Below are positions 1 to 8,427 of a DNA stretch of 64,000 nucleotides, in pieces. The notes under the pieces were generated by a model. It was not told the DNA's origin. It worked only from the letters and a program-made list of their open reading frames with translations, and ran no database searches. Position numbers and translations under genes: made by a program. Within the stretch, counting starts at the first letter, position 1, and each line of letters opens with the position of its first letter. Origin of the DNA: Streptomyces sp. SolWspMP-5a-2 (GTDB lineage: Bacteria > Actinomycetota > Actinomycetes > Streptomycetales > Streptomycetaceae); the NCBI RefSeq assembly GCF_900091845.1, contig NZ_FMCI01000350.1, positions 1 to 64,000 of the forward strand. Reading direction: 5' to 3'.

Positions 1-1
1 C

Positions 2-448
2 CTGGCCGCGCCCGCCGCCGCGGTGCTGCTGCGCCGGGCCGGGTCGCGGCCGGTGACCGGGACGGCCGCCGCCGTCCTGGCGGCCGGGATCCTGGTGCTG
101 CGCGAGGCGTCCGGCACACCCGCGCTCTGCGCCGGGTTCGCGCTGGCGGGTGCCGGGTTCGGGACCGTGATGGTGACGGCCACCCATGTGGTGGTGCGGT
201 GGGCGCCGGCCGAGTCCGCGGGGGTGGCGGGCGGTCTCCAGCAGACGGCGATGAACGTCGGTCCGGTGCTCGGCGTGGCGGGCGCGACCGCCCTGACGAC
301 CGTCGGCGGCCGTCCGGCGGCGCTGCTGGTCCTGGCGGTGACGGCCGGGGTCGCGGTACCGATCGGACTACTTCTGCCGAAACGTTCCGAACTGGCGATC
401 AAACCCGATCATCCACAGGACCGGGCCCCTCTTCCTGCGCGACCATGA
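2..448 (+). CDS. MFS transporter, C-terminal fragment
   Basis: This is the 3' end of a major facilitator superfamily transporter whose start lies left of the window. The visible 148 or so residues hold about four hydrophobic helices separated by short Arg-rich loops, including a Gly/Ala-rich helix and a segment ending in QQTAMNVGPVLG that is typical of drug-proton antiporters. The reading frame is open from base 2. It stops 64 bases before a serine hydrolase on the same strand. The substrate cannot be inferred from this part, and the family call rests on the helix pattern only. Confidence 0.7.
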   Translation: MAAPAAAVLLRRAGSRPVTGTAAAVLAAGILVLREASGTPALCAGFALAGAGFGTVMVTATHVVVRWAPAESAGVAGGLQQTAMNVGPVLGVAGATALTTVGGRPAALLVLAVTAGVAVPIGLLLPKRSELAIKPDHPQDRAPLPARP

Positions 449-512
449 GGTCTGAGGCGGGTGGGGCTGGGCAGCCGGACCTGACCTCGACGGACGCATT
501 CGGAGGAGAGCG

Positions 513-1742
513 ATGGCACAGCTGCGACAAGAGGTCGACCCGGAAGAGGTCGGGCTGGACGCGAAGGCGCTCGCCCGCCTCGACCGGCACCTGGCCACGG
601 AGGTCGACGAAGGGCGCCTGCCCGGCTTCCTGGTGGCCGTGGCCCGCGGCGGCCGCGTCGCCCACCTCACCGCGTACGGCCACCGCGACCTCGCGGCCGG
701 GACGCCCGTGGAGACGGACACCCTCTGGCGGATGTACTCGATGACCAAGCCGGTCACCACGGTGGCCGCGCTCACGCTCGTCGAGGAGGGGCGCCTCGGT
801 CTCGACGACCCGGTCCACGACCACCTCCCGGCCTTCGCCGACGCCCAGGTGTACGACGGCGGTTCGGGCAGCGGGCTGCGCACCCGCCCGGCGGCGCGGC
901 CGCCGCTGATCCGGCACCTGATGACCCACACCGCGGGCCTGACCTTCGCCTTCTACCACACCCACCCGGTCGACGCCCGCTACCGGGAGGAGGGGCTCGA
1001 CTCGTCGGTGCGGCCCGGCACCGACCTCGCCGGGACCGTCGACGTCTACGCGGGCCTGCCCCTGCAGTTCGAGCCGGGCACCCAGTGGAACTACTCGGTC
1101 GCCACCAACGTGCTGGGCCGGGTCCTGGAAGTGGTGAGCGGGCAGCCGCTCGACGTGTTCCTCGCCGAGCGGGTCTTCCGGCCGCTCGGCATGACCGACG
1201 CGGGCTTCGAGGTCTCCGCCGAACAGGCGCCCAGGCTCTCCGAGTTGTACGGCGAGACCGGTGACGGCGGCATCGAGCGGATCGCCGGGCTGCCGCTGCA
1301 CGGGCGGCCCCGGTTCCTGTCCGGCAGCGGCGGGATGGTCGCCTCCGCGCACGACATGCACCGCTTCTCCGAACTGCTGCGCCGCCGCGGCGAACTCGAC
1401 GGCGCCCGGCTGCTCGCGCCCGCGACCGTCGACCTGATGACGAGCAACCACCTGCCCGACGGCGCCGACCTGCGCGCCTTCGGCAGCAGACCGGCCCACG
1501 ACGAACCCGGCAACGAGGGCGTGGGCTTCGGCCTCGGCGTCTCCGTGGTGATCGACCCGTCCCGCACCAAGGCGCCCACCGGGCTCGGCACCTACGGCTG
1601 GAGCGGGGTGGCGACGACGACGTTCTGGGTCGACCCGAGCCGCGACCTGAGCGTGCAGTTCTACACGCAGGTGCGGCCGAAGTCGTCGCACACGCTCTAC
1701 CCGGACATCAAACGGCTGGTCCACGAGGCCGTCCTGGACTGA
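513..1742 (+). CDS. serine hydrolase (beta-lactamase/esterase family, class C-like)
   Basis: A 409-residue serine hydrolase of the Beta-lactamase (PF00144) family, which covers EstB-type esterases, D-amino-acid peptidases and class C beta-lactamases. The nucleophile motif S-x-x-K is visible as SMTK (Ser76, Lys79), followed by a Tyr motif, NYSV, near residue 193. The length fits the esterase members. No signal peptide is seen, so it is probably cytoplasmic, which argues against a true beta-lactamase. The start is supported by a GGAGGAG ribosome site about five bases upstream of the ATG. It reads alone, between an MFS gene and the divergent-sense pterin cluster. Confidence 0.85.
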   Translation: MAQLRQEVDPEEVGLDAKALARLDRHLATEVDEGRLPGFLVAVARGGRVAHLTAYGHRDLAAGTPVETDTLWRMYSMTKPVTTVAALTLVEEGRLGLDDPVHDHLPAFADAQVYDGGSGSGLRTRPAARPPLIRHLMTHTAGLTFAFYHTHPVDARYREEGLDSSVRPGTDLAGTVDVYAGLPLQFEPGTQWNYSVATNVLGRVLEVVSGQPLDVFLAERVFRPLGMTDAGFEVSAEQAPRLSELYGETGDGGIERIAGLPLHGRPRFLSGSGGMVASAHDMHRFSELLRRRGELDGARLLAPATVDLMTSNHLPDGADLRAFGSRPAHDEPGNEGVGFGLGVSVVIDPSRTKAPTGLGTYGWSGVATTTFWVDPSRDLSVQFYTQVRPKSSHTLYPDIKRLVHEAVLD

Positions 1743-1768
1743 CCGGCGCCACCGGCCGCGGTCGCCCG

Positions 1769-2428
1769 TCAGGACAGGTGGGCGACCGCGTCCAGGTGCG
1801 GCAGGTGGTGGTCGAGCCGCTCCCGCTTGGTGCGCAGGTAGGTGATGTTGCTCTCGCACGGCGGTATCAACAGCGGCACGGTCTCCGCCACTTCGATGCC
1901 GTGCCGCACCAACGCCTCGCGCTTGCGCGGGTTGTTGGACATCAGCCGCACCGAGTTCACGCCGAGGTCGTGCAGCATCCCGGCCGCCACCCCGTAGTCC
2001 CGGGAGTCGACCGGCAGCCCGAGGGCCAGGTTCGCCTCGACGGTGTCCAGGCCCTCGGCCTGCAGGGCCATCGCCCGCAGCTTGCCGAGCAGCCCGATGC
2101 CGCGCCCCTCGTGGCCGCGCAGGTAGACGACGACGCCCGCGCCCTCGGCGACCACGGCCTTGAGCGCGAAGGCCAGTTGGTCCCCGCACTCGCAGTGCTG
2201 GGACCCGAACGCGTCACCGGTCAGGCACTCCGAGTGGAGCCGGGTCAGCACGCCCTCCGCGCCGATGTCGCCGTGCACGAGGGCCACCTGCTCGTCGCCC
2301 CGGTCGTGGTCGAGGTATCCCACCGCCCGGAATTCCCCGTACACGGTGGGCAGCGGCGCATTCACGATGCGCTCCACGCCCGTGCGCTGCGCTGACTTCT
2401 TGCCGAGTACGCCGACTTTTTCTGTCAT
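1769..2428 (-). CDS. ribA: GTP cyclohydrolase II-like protein (FAPy-forming type)
   Basis: A 219-residue stand-alone RibA homologue without the RibB half of the bifunctional riboflavin enzyme. The zinc ligands are present (C68 and the CECG motif with C79, C81), as are the GRGIGL loop and the SNNPRKREAL region. The residue that is Tyr in E. coli RibA (KLRAYALQ) is Met120 here (KLRAMALQ). In S. coelicolor SCO6655 this substitution is known to give the formamidopyrimidine FAPy instead of the deformylated product. The ATG at 2428 is preceded by AGGA eight bases upstream; a longer in-frame extension to 2557 lacks RibA character. The gene diverges from a creatininase-family gene, with only 38 bases between the start codons. 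It probably supplies a pyrimidine precursor to the neighbouring cluster rather than riboflavin, which is inference. Confidence 0.88.
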   Translation of the reverse strand: MTEKVGVLGKKSAQRTGVERIVNAPLPTVYGEFRAVGYLDHDRGDEQVALVHGDIGAEGVLTRLHSECLTGDAFGSQHCECGDQLAFALKAVVAEGAGVVVYLRGHEGRGIGLLGKLRAMALQAEGLDTVEANLALGLPVDSRDYGVAAGMLHDLGVNSVRLMSNNPRKREALVRHGIEVAETVPLLIPPCESNITYLRTKRERLDHHLPHLDAVAHLS

Positions 2429-2466
2429 GATCTGATTCCTAAACAGAGACGAAAGGCCGTGGAGAA

Positions 2467-3243
2467 ATGAGTGGTTCGGGCGCGCGTGCGGCGGCGGACG
2501 GTCTGGTGCCGGCGGACACCACGGAAGAGGTACGGACCAGGGCGGCGGGCGTCTCAACGCAGGTCGCCGTTCTTCCGGTGGGGAGCTTCGAGCAGCACGG
2601 TCCGTTCCTTCCGCTGGCGACCGACACCCTGGTCGCCTGTGCCGTGGCCCGCGAGATAGCCGCGGCGTTCCCGGTGCACCTCCTTCCTCCGGTGACCGTC
2701 TCCTGTTCGCACGAGCACGCGGACTGGCCGGGCACGGTGAGCATCTCCGCCGTGACGCTGCACGCGGTGGTCACGGACATCGCCGCCTCGCTCCGCCGCT
2801 CCGGCGTCGACGCCCTGGTGGTGGTGAACGGGCACGGCGGGAACTACGTGCTGGGCAACGTCGTCCAGGAGGCCACGGCGCGCGGCGAACGGATGGCGCT
2901 CTTCCCCGCCGCCGAGGACTGGGAGGCGGCCAGGGGGCGGGCGGGGGTGGTCACCTCGCTCCTCACCGACATGCACGCCGGGGAGATCGAGACCTCCGTC
3001 CTGCTGCACGCCCATCCCGAATTCCTCCGATCCGGATATGAGACCTCGGATTTCGTCGCGGACGACCGGCGCCATCTCCTGACCCTCGGTATGTCCGGCT
3101 ATACCGATTCGGGCGTCATCGGGCGCCCTTCGCTCGGCTCGGCGGAAAAGGGGAAGGAACTCCTGGCGAGCCTGGTGGATTCCTTCGGGGCGTATTTCTC
3201 GCTGCTGTCGGAGCCGGAGACGGGAAGCGCGCGGCGCGGCTGA
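2467..3243 (+). CDS. creatininase-family amidohydrolase (candidate FAPy deformylase)
   Basis: A 258-residue metal-dependent hydrolase of the creatininase family. The metal-binding signatures are visible: GSFEQHGP near residue 39, the Asp of LATDTL, NGHGGN near 122 and HAGEIETS near 176. The family includes creatininase, MftE peptidase and archaeal ArfB, which deformylates the FAPy product of GTP cyclohydrolase III. Because its divergent partner is a FAPy-type RibA, an ArfB-like deformylase role is the most economical reading; a different amidase activity is possible. The start has GTGGAGAA directly before the ATG. The 3' end overlaps the convergent flippase gene by 145 bases. Confidence 0.8.
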   Translation: MSGSGARAAADGLVPADTTEEVRTRAAGVSTQVAVLPVGSFEQHGPFLPLATDTLVACAVAREIAAAFPVHLLPPVTVSCSHEHADWPGTVSISAVTLHAVVTDIAASLRRSGVDALVVVNGHGGNYVLGNVVQEATARGERMALFPAAEDWEAARGRAGVVTSLLTDMHAGEIETSVLLHAHPEFLRSGYETSDFVADDRRHLLTLGMSGYTDSGVIGRPSLGSAEKGKELLASLVDSFGAYFSLLSEPETGSARRG

Positions 3244-4613
3244 GCGCCGTCGGGTTCCGGTGCCGCGGCGGGCGTCCCCGAACCCGCCCGCAGAGCGGCG
3301 GCCCAGCGGACGACGAGGACGGCGGCGCCGGGCAGCGCGGCCACGAAGCTGAGCACCCCGTAGACGACGGCGACCGCGAGACCGCTGCCGGCGCCCAGGC
3401 CCGCGGCCCCGAACGCCCAGGCGGTGACGCCCTCCCGGGGCCCCCAGCCGCCGACGTTCAGCGGCAGGCCCATCGCGACCAGCGCGAGCACGGCGATCGG
3501 CAGCAGCAGCGCGACCGGGGCGTCCGACCCGGCGACCCGGGCCGCGACCACGAACATCCCGACGTGGCCCGCGAGCACCAGCAGCGACGAGACGACGACA
3601 CCGGGCGCGTTGCGGCGGGACAGCAGCCCCTCGCGGGCCTCGGCGAGCGTCGCGCGCAGCACCCGGCCACGGCGTGCGGGCGTTCCGTTCATGCGCAGCG
3701 CGAGACCGACCGCGAGCACCCCGACGGCCGCGAGGCCGAGCAGCGGCGCGAGATCGCGGGCCTCGGTGCGGACCGGGGACGGCAGGGTGAGCAGGACGAT
3801 CAGCCCGACGCCCGCCAACGCGACCTGTCCCGCGGCCCGTTCGAGGACGACGGTGCGCACGCCCCTTCCGAGGTCGCCCTCGCTGCGCCCGTGCCGGACG
3901 GCCCGGTGGACGTCGCCGAGGACCCCGCCGGGCAGCGCCGCGTTCAGGAACAGCGCCCGGTAGTAGTCGGCGACGGCGGCGCCGAGGGGCAGCCGCAGCC
4001 GCAGTCCCCGGGCGACGAGCGCCCACCGCCAGGCGCTGAGCACGGTGGTGGCGAGTCCGATGGCGAGGGCGAGAAGCAGGGTCGGGGTGTCGATGCGGCG
4101 CAGTCCGTCGAGGAAGACGCCGGTGCCGAGCCGCCAGAGCAGCACGGCGAGGATGACGATCCCGGCGACGGACCCGAGGTGGGTGCGCACGGCACGGGAG
4201 TCGAACCGCCCGAGCGCGCTCCGCAGCACCGCCCGCGCCCGCGATCCACCGGCGGCGCCCTCCGCCCGGACGCCGTCGCCGGTCGCTCCGGTGCGCGCGG
4301 GGGCAGGGGCGGGCGCCGACGCCGTGGGCCCCATCGCCGTGGGCCCCATCGCCGTACCCGTCGCCCGGACCGCCGTCACCGTGTCCGCCGCCGTGGCCGT
4401 GTCCGCCGCCGTGGCCGTGTCCGCCGCCGTGGCCGTCACCGACACCGACACCGTCGCCGGGAGTTCGGCCCTCGCCGACGCCGGGGCCGCAGCGGTCACC
4501 CTCGCTCCCGCCGGGACCGTCGTCGTGCGGACCGCCGCCGTCGGGAGGCTGATCGTGCGGCCCGAGCGTGCGTCGCGGCGTACTCCGCGTGCCGTCACCG
4601 TCCGTACGCTCAT
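3099..4613 (-). CDS. lysylphosphatidylglycerol-synthase-like flippase (UPF0104 membrane protein)
   Basis: A 504-residue integral membrane protein. After a roughly 130-residue low-complexity, Ala/Thr/Pro-rich cytoplasmic N-terminus comes a multi-pass region (residues about 140-440) resembling the LPG_synthase_TM / AglD domain, with the characteristic NVGGWGPREG and ALFLNAALPGGVLGD motifs. Such proteins flip or modify lipid-linked glycans. The N-terminus contains three ATAADT repeats encoded by a tandem 18-bp DNA repeat. The ATG overlaps the methyltransferase stop (ATGA), which fixes the start and implies coupling. The C-terminal tail runs 145 bases into the convergent creatininase gene. With a glycosyltransferase and a CDP-alcohol transferase nearby, a role in moving a lipid-linked product is plausible. 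Confidence 0.75.
   Translation of the reverse strand: MSVRTVTARGVRRDARSGRTISLPTAAVRTTTVPAGARVTAAAPASARAELPATVSVSVTATAADTATAADTATAADTVTAVRATGTAMGPTAMGPTASAPAPAPARTGATGDGVRAEGAAGGSRARAVLRSALGRFDSRAVRTHLGSVAGIVILAVLLWRLGTGVFLDGLRRIDTPTLLLALAIGLATTVLSAWRWALVARGLRLRLPLGAAVADYYRALFLNAALPGGVLGDVHRAVRHGRSEGDLGRGVRTVVLERAAGQVALAGVGLIVLLTLPSPVRTEARDLAPLLGLAAVGVLAVGLALRMNGTPARRGRVLRATLAEAREGLLSRRNAPGVVVSSLLVLAGHVGMFVVAARVAGSDAPVALLLPIAVLALVAMGLPLNVGGWGPREGVTAWAFGAAGLGAGSGLAVAVVYGVLSFVAALPGAAVLVVRWAAALRAGSGTPAAAPEPDGAQPRRALPVSGSDSSEKYAPKESTRLARSSFPFSAEPSEGRPMTPESV
4321..4434. repeat. short in-frame tandem repeats (15-bp x2 and 18-bp x3)
   Basis: Two exact copies of a 15-base unit (GCCGTGGGCCCCATC) begin at 4321. 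Three exact copies of an 18-base unit (GTGTCCGCCGCCGTGGCC) fill 4381-4434. Both units are multiples of three and lie inside the flippase gene, where they lengthen its disordered N-terminal region. Copy number is therefore free to vary without breaking the frame. Confidence 0.9.
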
Positions 4614-5656
4614 GCCGGGCCGCCCGGACGGGTGAGGGCGAGCAGGTCGCTGTGGTGGACCGTGACGTGGAGTTCACCGGCCTCGCAGGCCGCGAGGCGC
4701 TCGCGCAGATACGGTTCCGCACGGTCCTTGAGGTCGGGGCGCTGCTCGACGGCCGCGCCGACCCAGCCGCGCAGCCACTGCGCGGTCAGCGCGGCCTCGT
4801 CGGGGCCGAGCCGCCAAGCGCTCGGGACGACGTGCACGGTCGCGCCGCGTTCGGAGAACGCCTCGCAGGTGGCGGTGACCGCGTCCGGGCCGAGCAGGCC
4901 GCCGCGCCGCTGGTGGGCGTTGAACGCCTCGGCCAGCTCGGCGTCGAGCGGGTCGCCGGGGCCGATGTCGACGCGGCCCGCCACCGACAGGGTGAGCAGG
5001 GCCGGGCAGCCCGCGCCGGTGCAGGCGTCGGCGAGGATGTCGACCTCGGCCCGGGTGAGGACGTCGAGCAGCGCGGACGCCGTCACCAGGGAGGCGCCGA
5101 GCAGCGCCTCCGGGGTGAGCCGGGCGACGTCGCCGCGCCGGGTCTCGACGGTGACCCGGCTGCCGTCGGCGGCCGACCTCGGGGAGGCGACGGCCGCGAA
5201 GTGCAGCAGGTAGGGGTCGCGGTCGTGCAGCACCCAGTGCTGGGGGCCGTCCAGGCGCGGGGCCAGCCAGCGGCCCATGGAGCCGGTGCCGCAGCCGAGG
5301 TCGTGGACGACGAGACCGGAGCGGCCCGGCAGGTTGGCGAGCCGGATGCGCAGCGGGTCGAGCAGTTCGCCGGCGCGGGCGTCCGCGTCGGCGGGCTCGC
5401 GCAGTTGGAGCCACTCCGGCGCGTACCGGGGCTGGTCGTCGGGCCCGTCCTCGCGCAGCCGCACGGTGGCCCGCTCCCCCGGGCGCGGTGTGGGGCCCGC
5501 GCCCGGGATCACGCCGTCACCGGATCCTGCCTCCGGTGTCGGCGGCGCCAGCTCCTGCTCGGTGGGGAGTGCGGTCCCGGCGGCGTCGGTGACGTCGCGG
5601 GGACCGGGCTGGCCGGGGATCTGCCCGGCCTGCTGCGTCACGGCCGTTTCCCTCAT
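4610..5656 (-). CDS. class I SAM-dependent methyltransferase
   Basis: A 348-residue protein with a roughly 100-residue Pro/Gly-rich N-terminus followed by a Rossmann methyltransferase domain. The SAM-binding motif I is visible as VHDLGCGTGSMG near residue 123, and an acidic motif II as LHDRDPY some 30 residues later. The methyl acceptor is not evident. Translation is coupled on both sides: its ATG overlaps the glycosyltransferase stop (ATGA at 5656-5653) and its stop overlaps the flippase ATG. It therefore belongs to one operon running dehydrogenase, PTPS-like, glycosyltransferase, methyltransferase, flippase. Confidence 0.85.
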   Translation of the reverse strand: MRETAVTQQAGQIPGQPGPRDVTDAAGTALPTEQELAPPTPEAGSGDGVIPGAGPTPRPGERATVRLREDGPDDQPRYAPEWLQLREPADADARAGELLDPLRIRLANLPGRSGLVVHDLGCGTGSMGRWLAPRLDGPQHWVLHDRDPYLLHFAAVASPRSAADGSRVTVETRRGDVARLTPEALLGASLVTASALLDVLTRAEVDILADACTGAGCPALLTLSVAGRVDIGPGDPLDAELAEAFNAHQRRGGLLGPDAVTATCEAFSERGATVHVVPSAWRLGPDEAALTAQWLRGWVGAAVEQRPDLKDRAEPYLRERLAACEAGELHVTVHHSDLLALTRPGGPA

Positions 5657-6837
5657 GCCGCCCTCCGGGGTTCGCTCGGTAGCCGTCCCAGCACTCCGGC
5701 GAGGCTGCGGGCGGTGGTCGCCCAGCCGTCCAGCGCGGCGCGCCTGCCGCGGGCCGCGGCCTTGAGGCGGCGGCGCACGTCGGCCTCGCCGAACCAGCCG
5801 CGCAGCTCGTTGGCGATCGCGGCGGGGTTCTCCGGCGGGACGAGGATGCCGGGCACGCCGCCGTCGGGGGCGCGGCCGACCGCCTCGGGCAGTCCGCCGA
5901 CGTCGGTGGCGAGGACCGGGATGCCCCGGGCCAGGGCCTCGGTGACGGCCATGCCGTAGGTCTCCGCGTAGGAGGTGAGGACCATGAGGTCGGCGGCGGC
6001 GTAGCTGGCGTCGAGCGCGGCGCCCGCCTGCGCCCCGGCCAGGTGGATGCGGTCCTGGAGGCCGTGCGTGCGGATGAGTCCGCGCAGGTGGCCGACGTAG
6101 TTGGGGTCCAGGGTGAGGGCGCCGACGCAGACGCAGCTCCACGGCAGGTCGGCCGCCGCCGCGAGGGCCTCGACCAGCCGGTGCTGACCCTTGCGCGGGG
6201 TGACGGCGGCGACGCACAGCAGCCGCGAGACGCCGTCGGTGCCGGAGGCGAGGGGCGCGATGTCGGCGCCGGGCGCCGCGACGTGGACGCGCTCGGGGGC
6301 GAGTCCGTGGTGGGAGACGAGGCGGCGGACCGCCCAGTCGCTGGTGGCGATGACGGCGGGGGCGGCCCGCAGCACCTCCCGCTCGCGCGCGTCCAGTTCC
6401 GCGGCGACGGCGGGCTCCAGGCCCGTCTCGTCGCCGAGCGGCAGGTGGACGAGGACGGCGAGGCGCAGCCTGGACGCCTCGGGGACGACGACCTCGGGGA
6501 CGCCGCAGGCGACGATGCCGTCGATCAGGACGACGGTGTCGTCGGGGAACTCGGCCAGGACGCGGGCGAGTTCACCGCGGGCGGCGGCCGAGGGGCGCGG
6601 CCAGGAGCCGTCCACCGCGTGCTTGTGGACCTGCCAGCCGAAGCCGGGGAGGTCGAGGCAGATGCGGCGGTCGTAGGCGTTGCCGCCGCTGGGCACGGCC
6701 GGGTCGTCGATCCCGCCGGGCAGGACGAAGTGCACGGAGTTCAGGGACATCCGGAGCACGTTCTCCGCGTTCTTGAGGGTGGCGTGCTGGGCGGGTACGT
6801 ATCCGAGCCGGGCCCGGTCCACGGTCAGGTCGGTCAC
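5653..6837 (-). CDS. GT4-family glycosyltransferase
   Basis: A 394-residue GT-B glycosyltransferase. The C-terminal half carries the family-4 nucleotide-sugar signature with the E-x7-E motif ([14 protein letters not shown], near residue 297), preceded by [10 protein letters not shown] and followed by [14 protein letters not shown]. No membrane segment is seen, so it is cytosolic. The GTG start overlaps the stop of the PTPS-like gene (GTGA), which supports 6837. An internal ATG at [13 protein letters not shown] is an alternative that would remove an atypical 29-residue lead. It probably glycosylates the small molecule or lipid made by this cluster; donor and acceptor are unknown. Confidence 0.85.
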   Translation of the reverse strand: MTDLTVDRARLGYVPAQHATLKNAENVLRMSLNSVHFVLPGGIDDPAVPSGGNAYDRRICLDLPGFGWQVHKHAVDGSWPRPSAAARGELARVLAEFPDDTVVLIDGIVACGVPEVVVPEASRLRLAVLVHLPLGDETGLEPAVAAELDAREREVLRAAPAVIATSDWAVRRLVSHHGLAPERVHVAAPGADIAPLASGTDGVSRLLCVAAVTPRKGQHRLVEALAAAADLPWSCVCVGALTLDPNYVGHLRGLIRTHGLQDRIHLAGAQAGAALDASYAAADLMVLTSYAETYGMAVTEALARGIPVLATDVGGLPEAVGRAPDGGVPGILVPPENPAAIANELRGWFGEADVRRRLKAAARGRRAALDGWATTARSLAGVLGRLPSEPRRAA

Positions 6838-7232
6838 AGCGCACGCTCGTAACTCGCCCAGGCGACGTGCGATTCGTGCAGGGTGACGGAGATCCCGGCG
6901 ATGCCGCGGGCGCCCTCGCCGAGCGCGCCCTTGTGGATGCGGTCGGCGATCCGGTCGGCGATGACCTTGGCGAGGAACTCGGTCGAGGTGTTGACGCCGG
7001 CGAACTCGGGTTCGTTGTCGAGGTTCCGGTAGTTCAACTCGCTGGTGACGGCACCGAGTTCCTGGGTGGCCAGGCCGATGTCGACGACGATGCCGTCGTC
7101 GTCCAGCTGCTCGCGGCGGAACGTGGCGTCCACGAGGAACGTCGCTCCGTGCAGGCGCTGCGCGGGTCCGAAGACCTCGCCGCGGAAGCTGTGGGCGATC
7201 ATGATGTGATCGCGGACGGTGACACTGAACAA
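6834..7232 (-). CDS. 6-pyruvoyltetrahydropterin synthase fold protein lacking the catalytic site
   Basis: A 132-residue T-fold protein of the PTPS/QueD family. Active members carry C-x3-H-G-H; here the segment reads AQRLHGATF, so the catalytic Cys is Ala24 and one zinc His is Ala30. The Asp-His pair of the triad (LDH) is replaced by Asn67-Tyr68 in LNYRNL. The zinc His of IAHSF (H14), H28 and the pterin-anchoring Glu120 are kept. Loss of zinc and triad matches what was reported for the S. coelicolor homologue SCO6650, which still binds a pterin-like ligand in its fold. The TTG start has GGAGGG seven to eight bases upstream. It may be a binding protein or catalyse a different reaction in this operon. 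Confidence 0.85.
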   Translation of the reverse strand: MFSVTVRDHIMIAHSFRGEVFGPAQRLHGATFLVDATFRREQLDDDGIVVDIGLATQELGAVTSELNYRNLDNEPEFAGVNTSTEFLAKVIADRIADRIHKGALGEGARGIAGISVTLHESHVAWASYERAL

Positions 7233-7347
7233 CGGACGACCCTCCAGGTGCGGAGCCTCTGGTCCCCCTGCTGATCCGTGCCGGGGGTGCCGTGTAGTAC
7301 GGCTGTCGGGTTCCCCTTGTTCAGCCCGGTCTCACTCTTTTCTCAGG

Positions 7348-8319
7348 TCAGGAGTACCGGATCCGGTGACAGAGGGCCGGAATCGCTCCGTCCGCCAGCT
7401 TGGGGAGCACCTCGGGCAGCTCCTCGAAGGCGGACTCGCCGGTGATGAGGGCGTCGAGGGCCGGGTCGGCGAGGAGTTCCAGGGCCAGCGCCATCCGGTC
7501 GGCGTAACTGCGGCTGGGGCGGGCCGGGGAGACGGTGCCGACCTGGCTGCCGCGGATGACCAGGCGCCGGGAGTGGAACGCCTCGCCGAGCGGCAGGGAG
7601 ACCTTGCGGTCGCCGTACCAGGACAGTTCGAGGACGGTGCCCTCGGGCGCGAGGAGTTCGAGGGCGCGGGTGAGGCCCTGTTCGGTGGCGCTGGCGTGCA
7701 CGACGAGGTCGCGGTCGCCGCGGGCGTCGGCGGGCAGCGCGAAGGCGACGCCGAGGGCGCGCGCGACGTCGGCTCGGGCGGGGTCGGCGTCGACCAACTG
7801 GACGCGGACGCCGGGGAACCGGGCGAGCAGCGCGGCGACCGAGCAGCCGACCATGCCGCCGCCGACGACGGTGATCCGGTCGCCGATCAGCGGGGCGGCG
7901 TCCCAGAGCGCGTTGACGGCCGTCTCCACGGTCCCGGCGAGGACGGCGCGGGCGGCGGGCACGTCGTCGGGGACGACGGTGACGGCGGTGGCCGGGACGA
8001 CGTACCGGGTCTGGTGCGGGTGGAGGCAGAAGACCGTGCGTCCGGTCAGCTCCGCCGGGCCCTCCTCGACGACGCCGACGCTGAGGTAGCCGTACTTCAC
8101 CGGGCCGGGGAACTCGCCCTCCTGGAACGGCGCCCGCATGGCCGCGTGCTGGCTCTCGGGGACGCCGCCGCGGAACACCAGGGTCTCGGTGCCCCGGCTG
8201 ACCCCGGAGTACAGCGCGCGCACGACGACGTCGCCCACGCCGGGTTCCGGCAGGTCCGCCTCGCGCAGGGCGCCGTGGCCCGGGCGGTCCAGCCAGAACG
8301 CGTGGGCGGTCCGCTTCAT
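7348..8319 (-). CDS. medium-chain dehydrogenase/reductase without the zinc cysteines
   Basis: A 323-residue MDR-superfamily oxidoreductase. The nucleotide-binding GGGMVG glycine motif lies near residue 175, and the family motif SGVSRGTET stands where zinc alcohol dehydrogenases have their catalytic Cys. That Cys is Ser here and the four-Cys structural zinc lobe is absent, so the protein is probably zinc-independent, like BchC-type or quinone-reductase-type relatives. The ATG is preceded by AGGAGG about six bases upstream. It is the first gene of the minus-strand operon (115 bases before the PTPS-like gene) and diverges from the CDP-alcohol transferase across 108 bases. Confidence 0.8.
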   Translation of the reverse strand: MKRTAHAFWLDRPGHGALREADLPEPGVGDVVVRALYSGVSRGTETLVFRGGVPESQHAAMRAPFQEGEFPGPVKYGYLSVGVVEEGPAELTGRTVFCLHPHQTRYVVPATAVTVVPDDVPAARAVLAGTVETAVNALWDAAPLIGDRITVVGGGMVGCSVAALLARFPGVRVQLVDADPARADVARALGVAFALPADARGDRDLVVHASATEQGLTRALELLAPEGTVLELSWYGDRKVSLPLGEAFHSRRLVIRGSQVGTVSPARPSRSYADRMALALELLADPALDALITGESAFEELPEVLPKLADGAIPALCHRIRYS

Positions 8320-8427
8320 CAGACGTCCTCCTGAACGATCGGGAAGTTGTTCACGTACCGAGGTGTGCACAGGCCGCGGACAGTACGCGGCGCTGATCGA
8401 CTCTGTCATACGGCCGGAGGATGTGCG

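Noticed and set aside
1769-2428. Housekeeping riboflavin ribA
   Set aside because: There are no ribB, ribH or ribE genes nearby, the RibB half is absent and the product-determining Tyr is Met.
2554-5213. Long open frames of 500-720 codons across the pterin-type cluster on opposite strands
   Set aside because: They are Arg/Gly/Pro-rich shadows caused by high GC at third positions, have no ribosome sites and overlap genes with clear domains.
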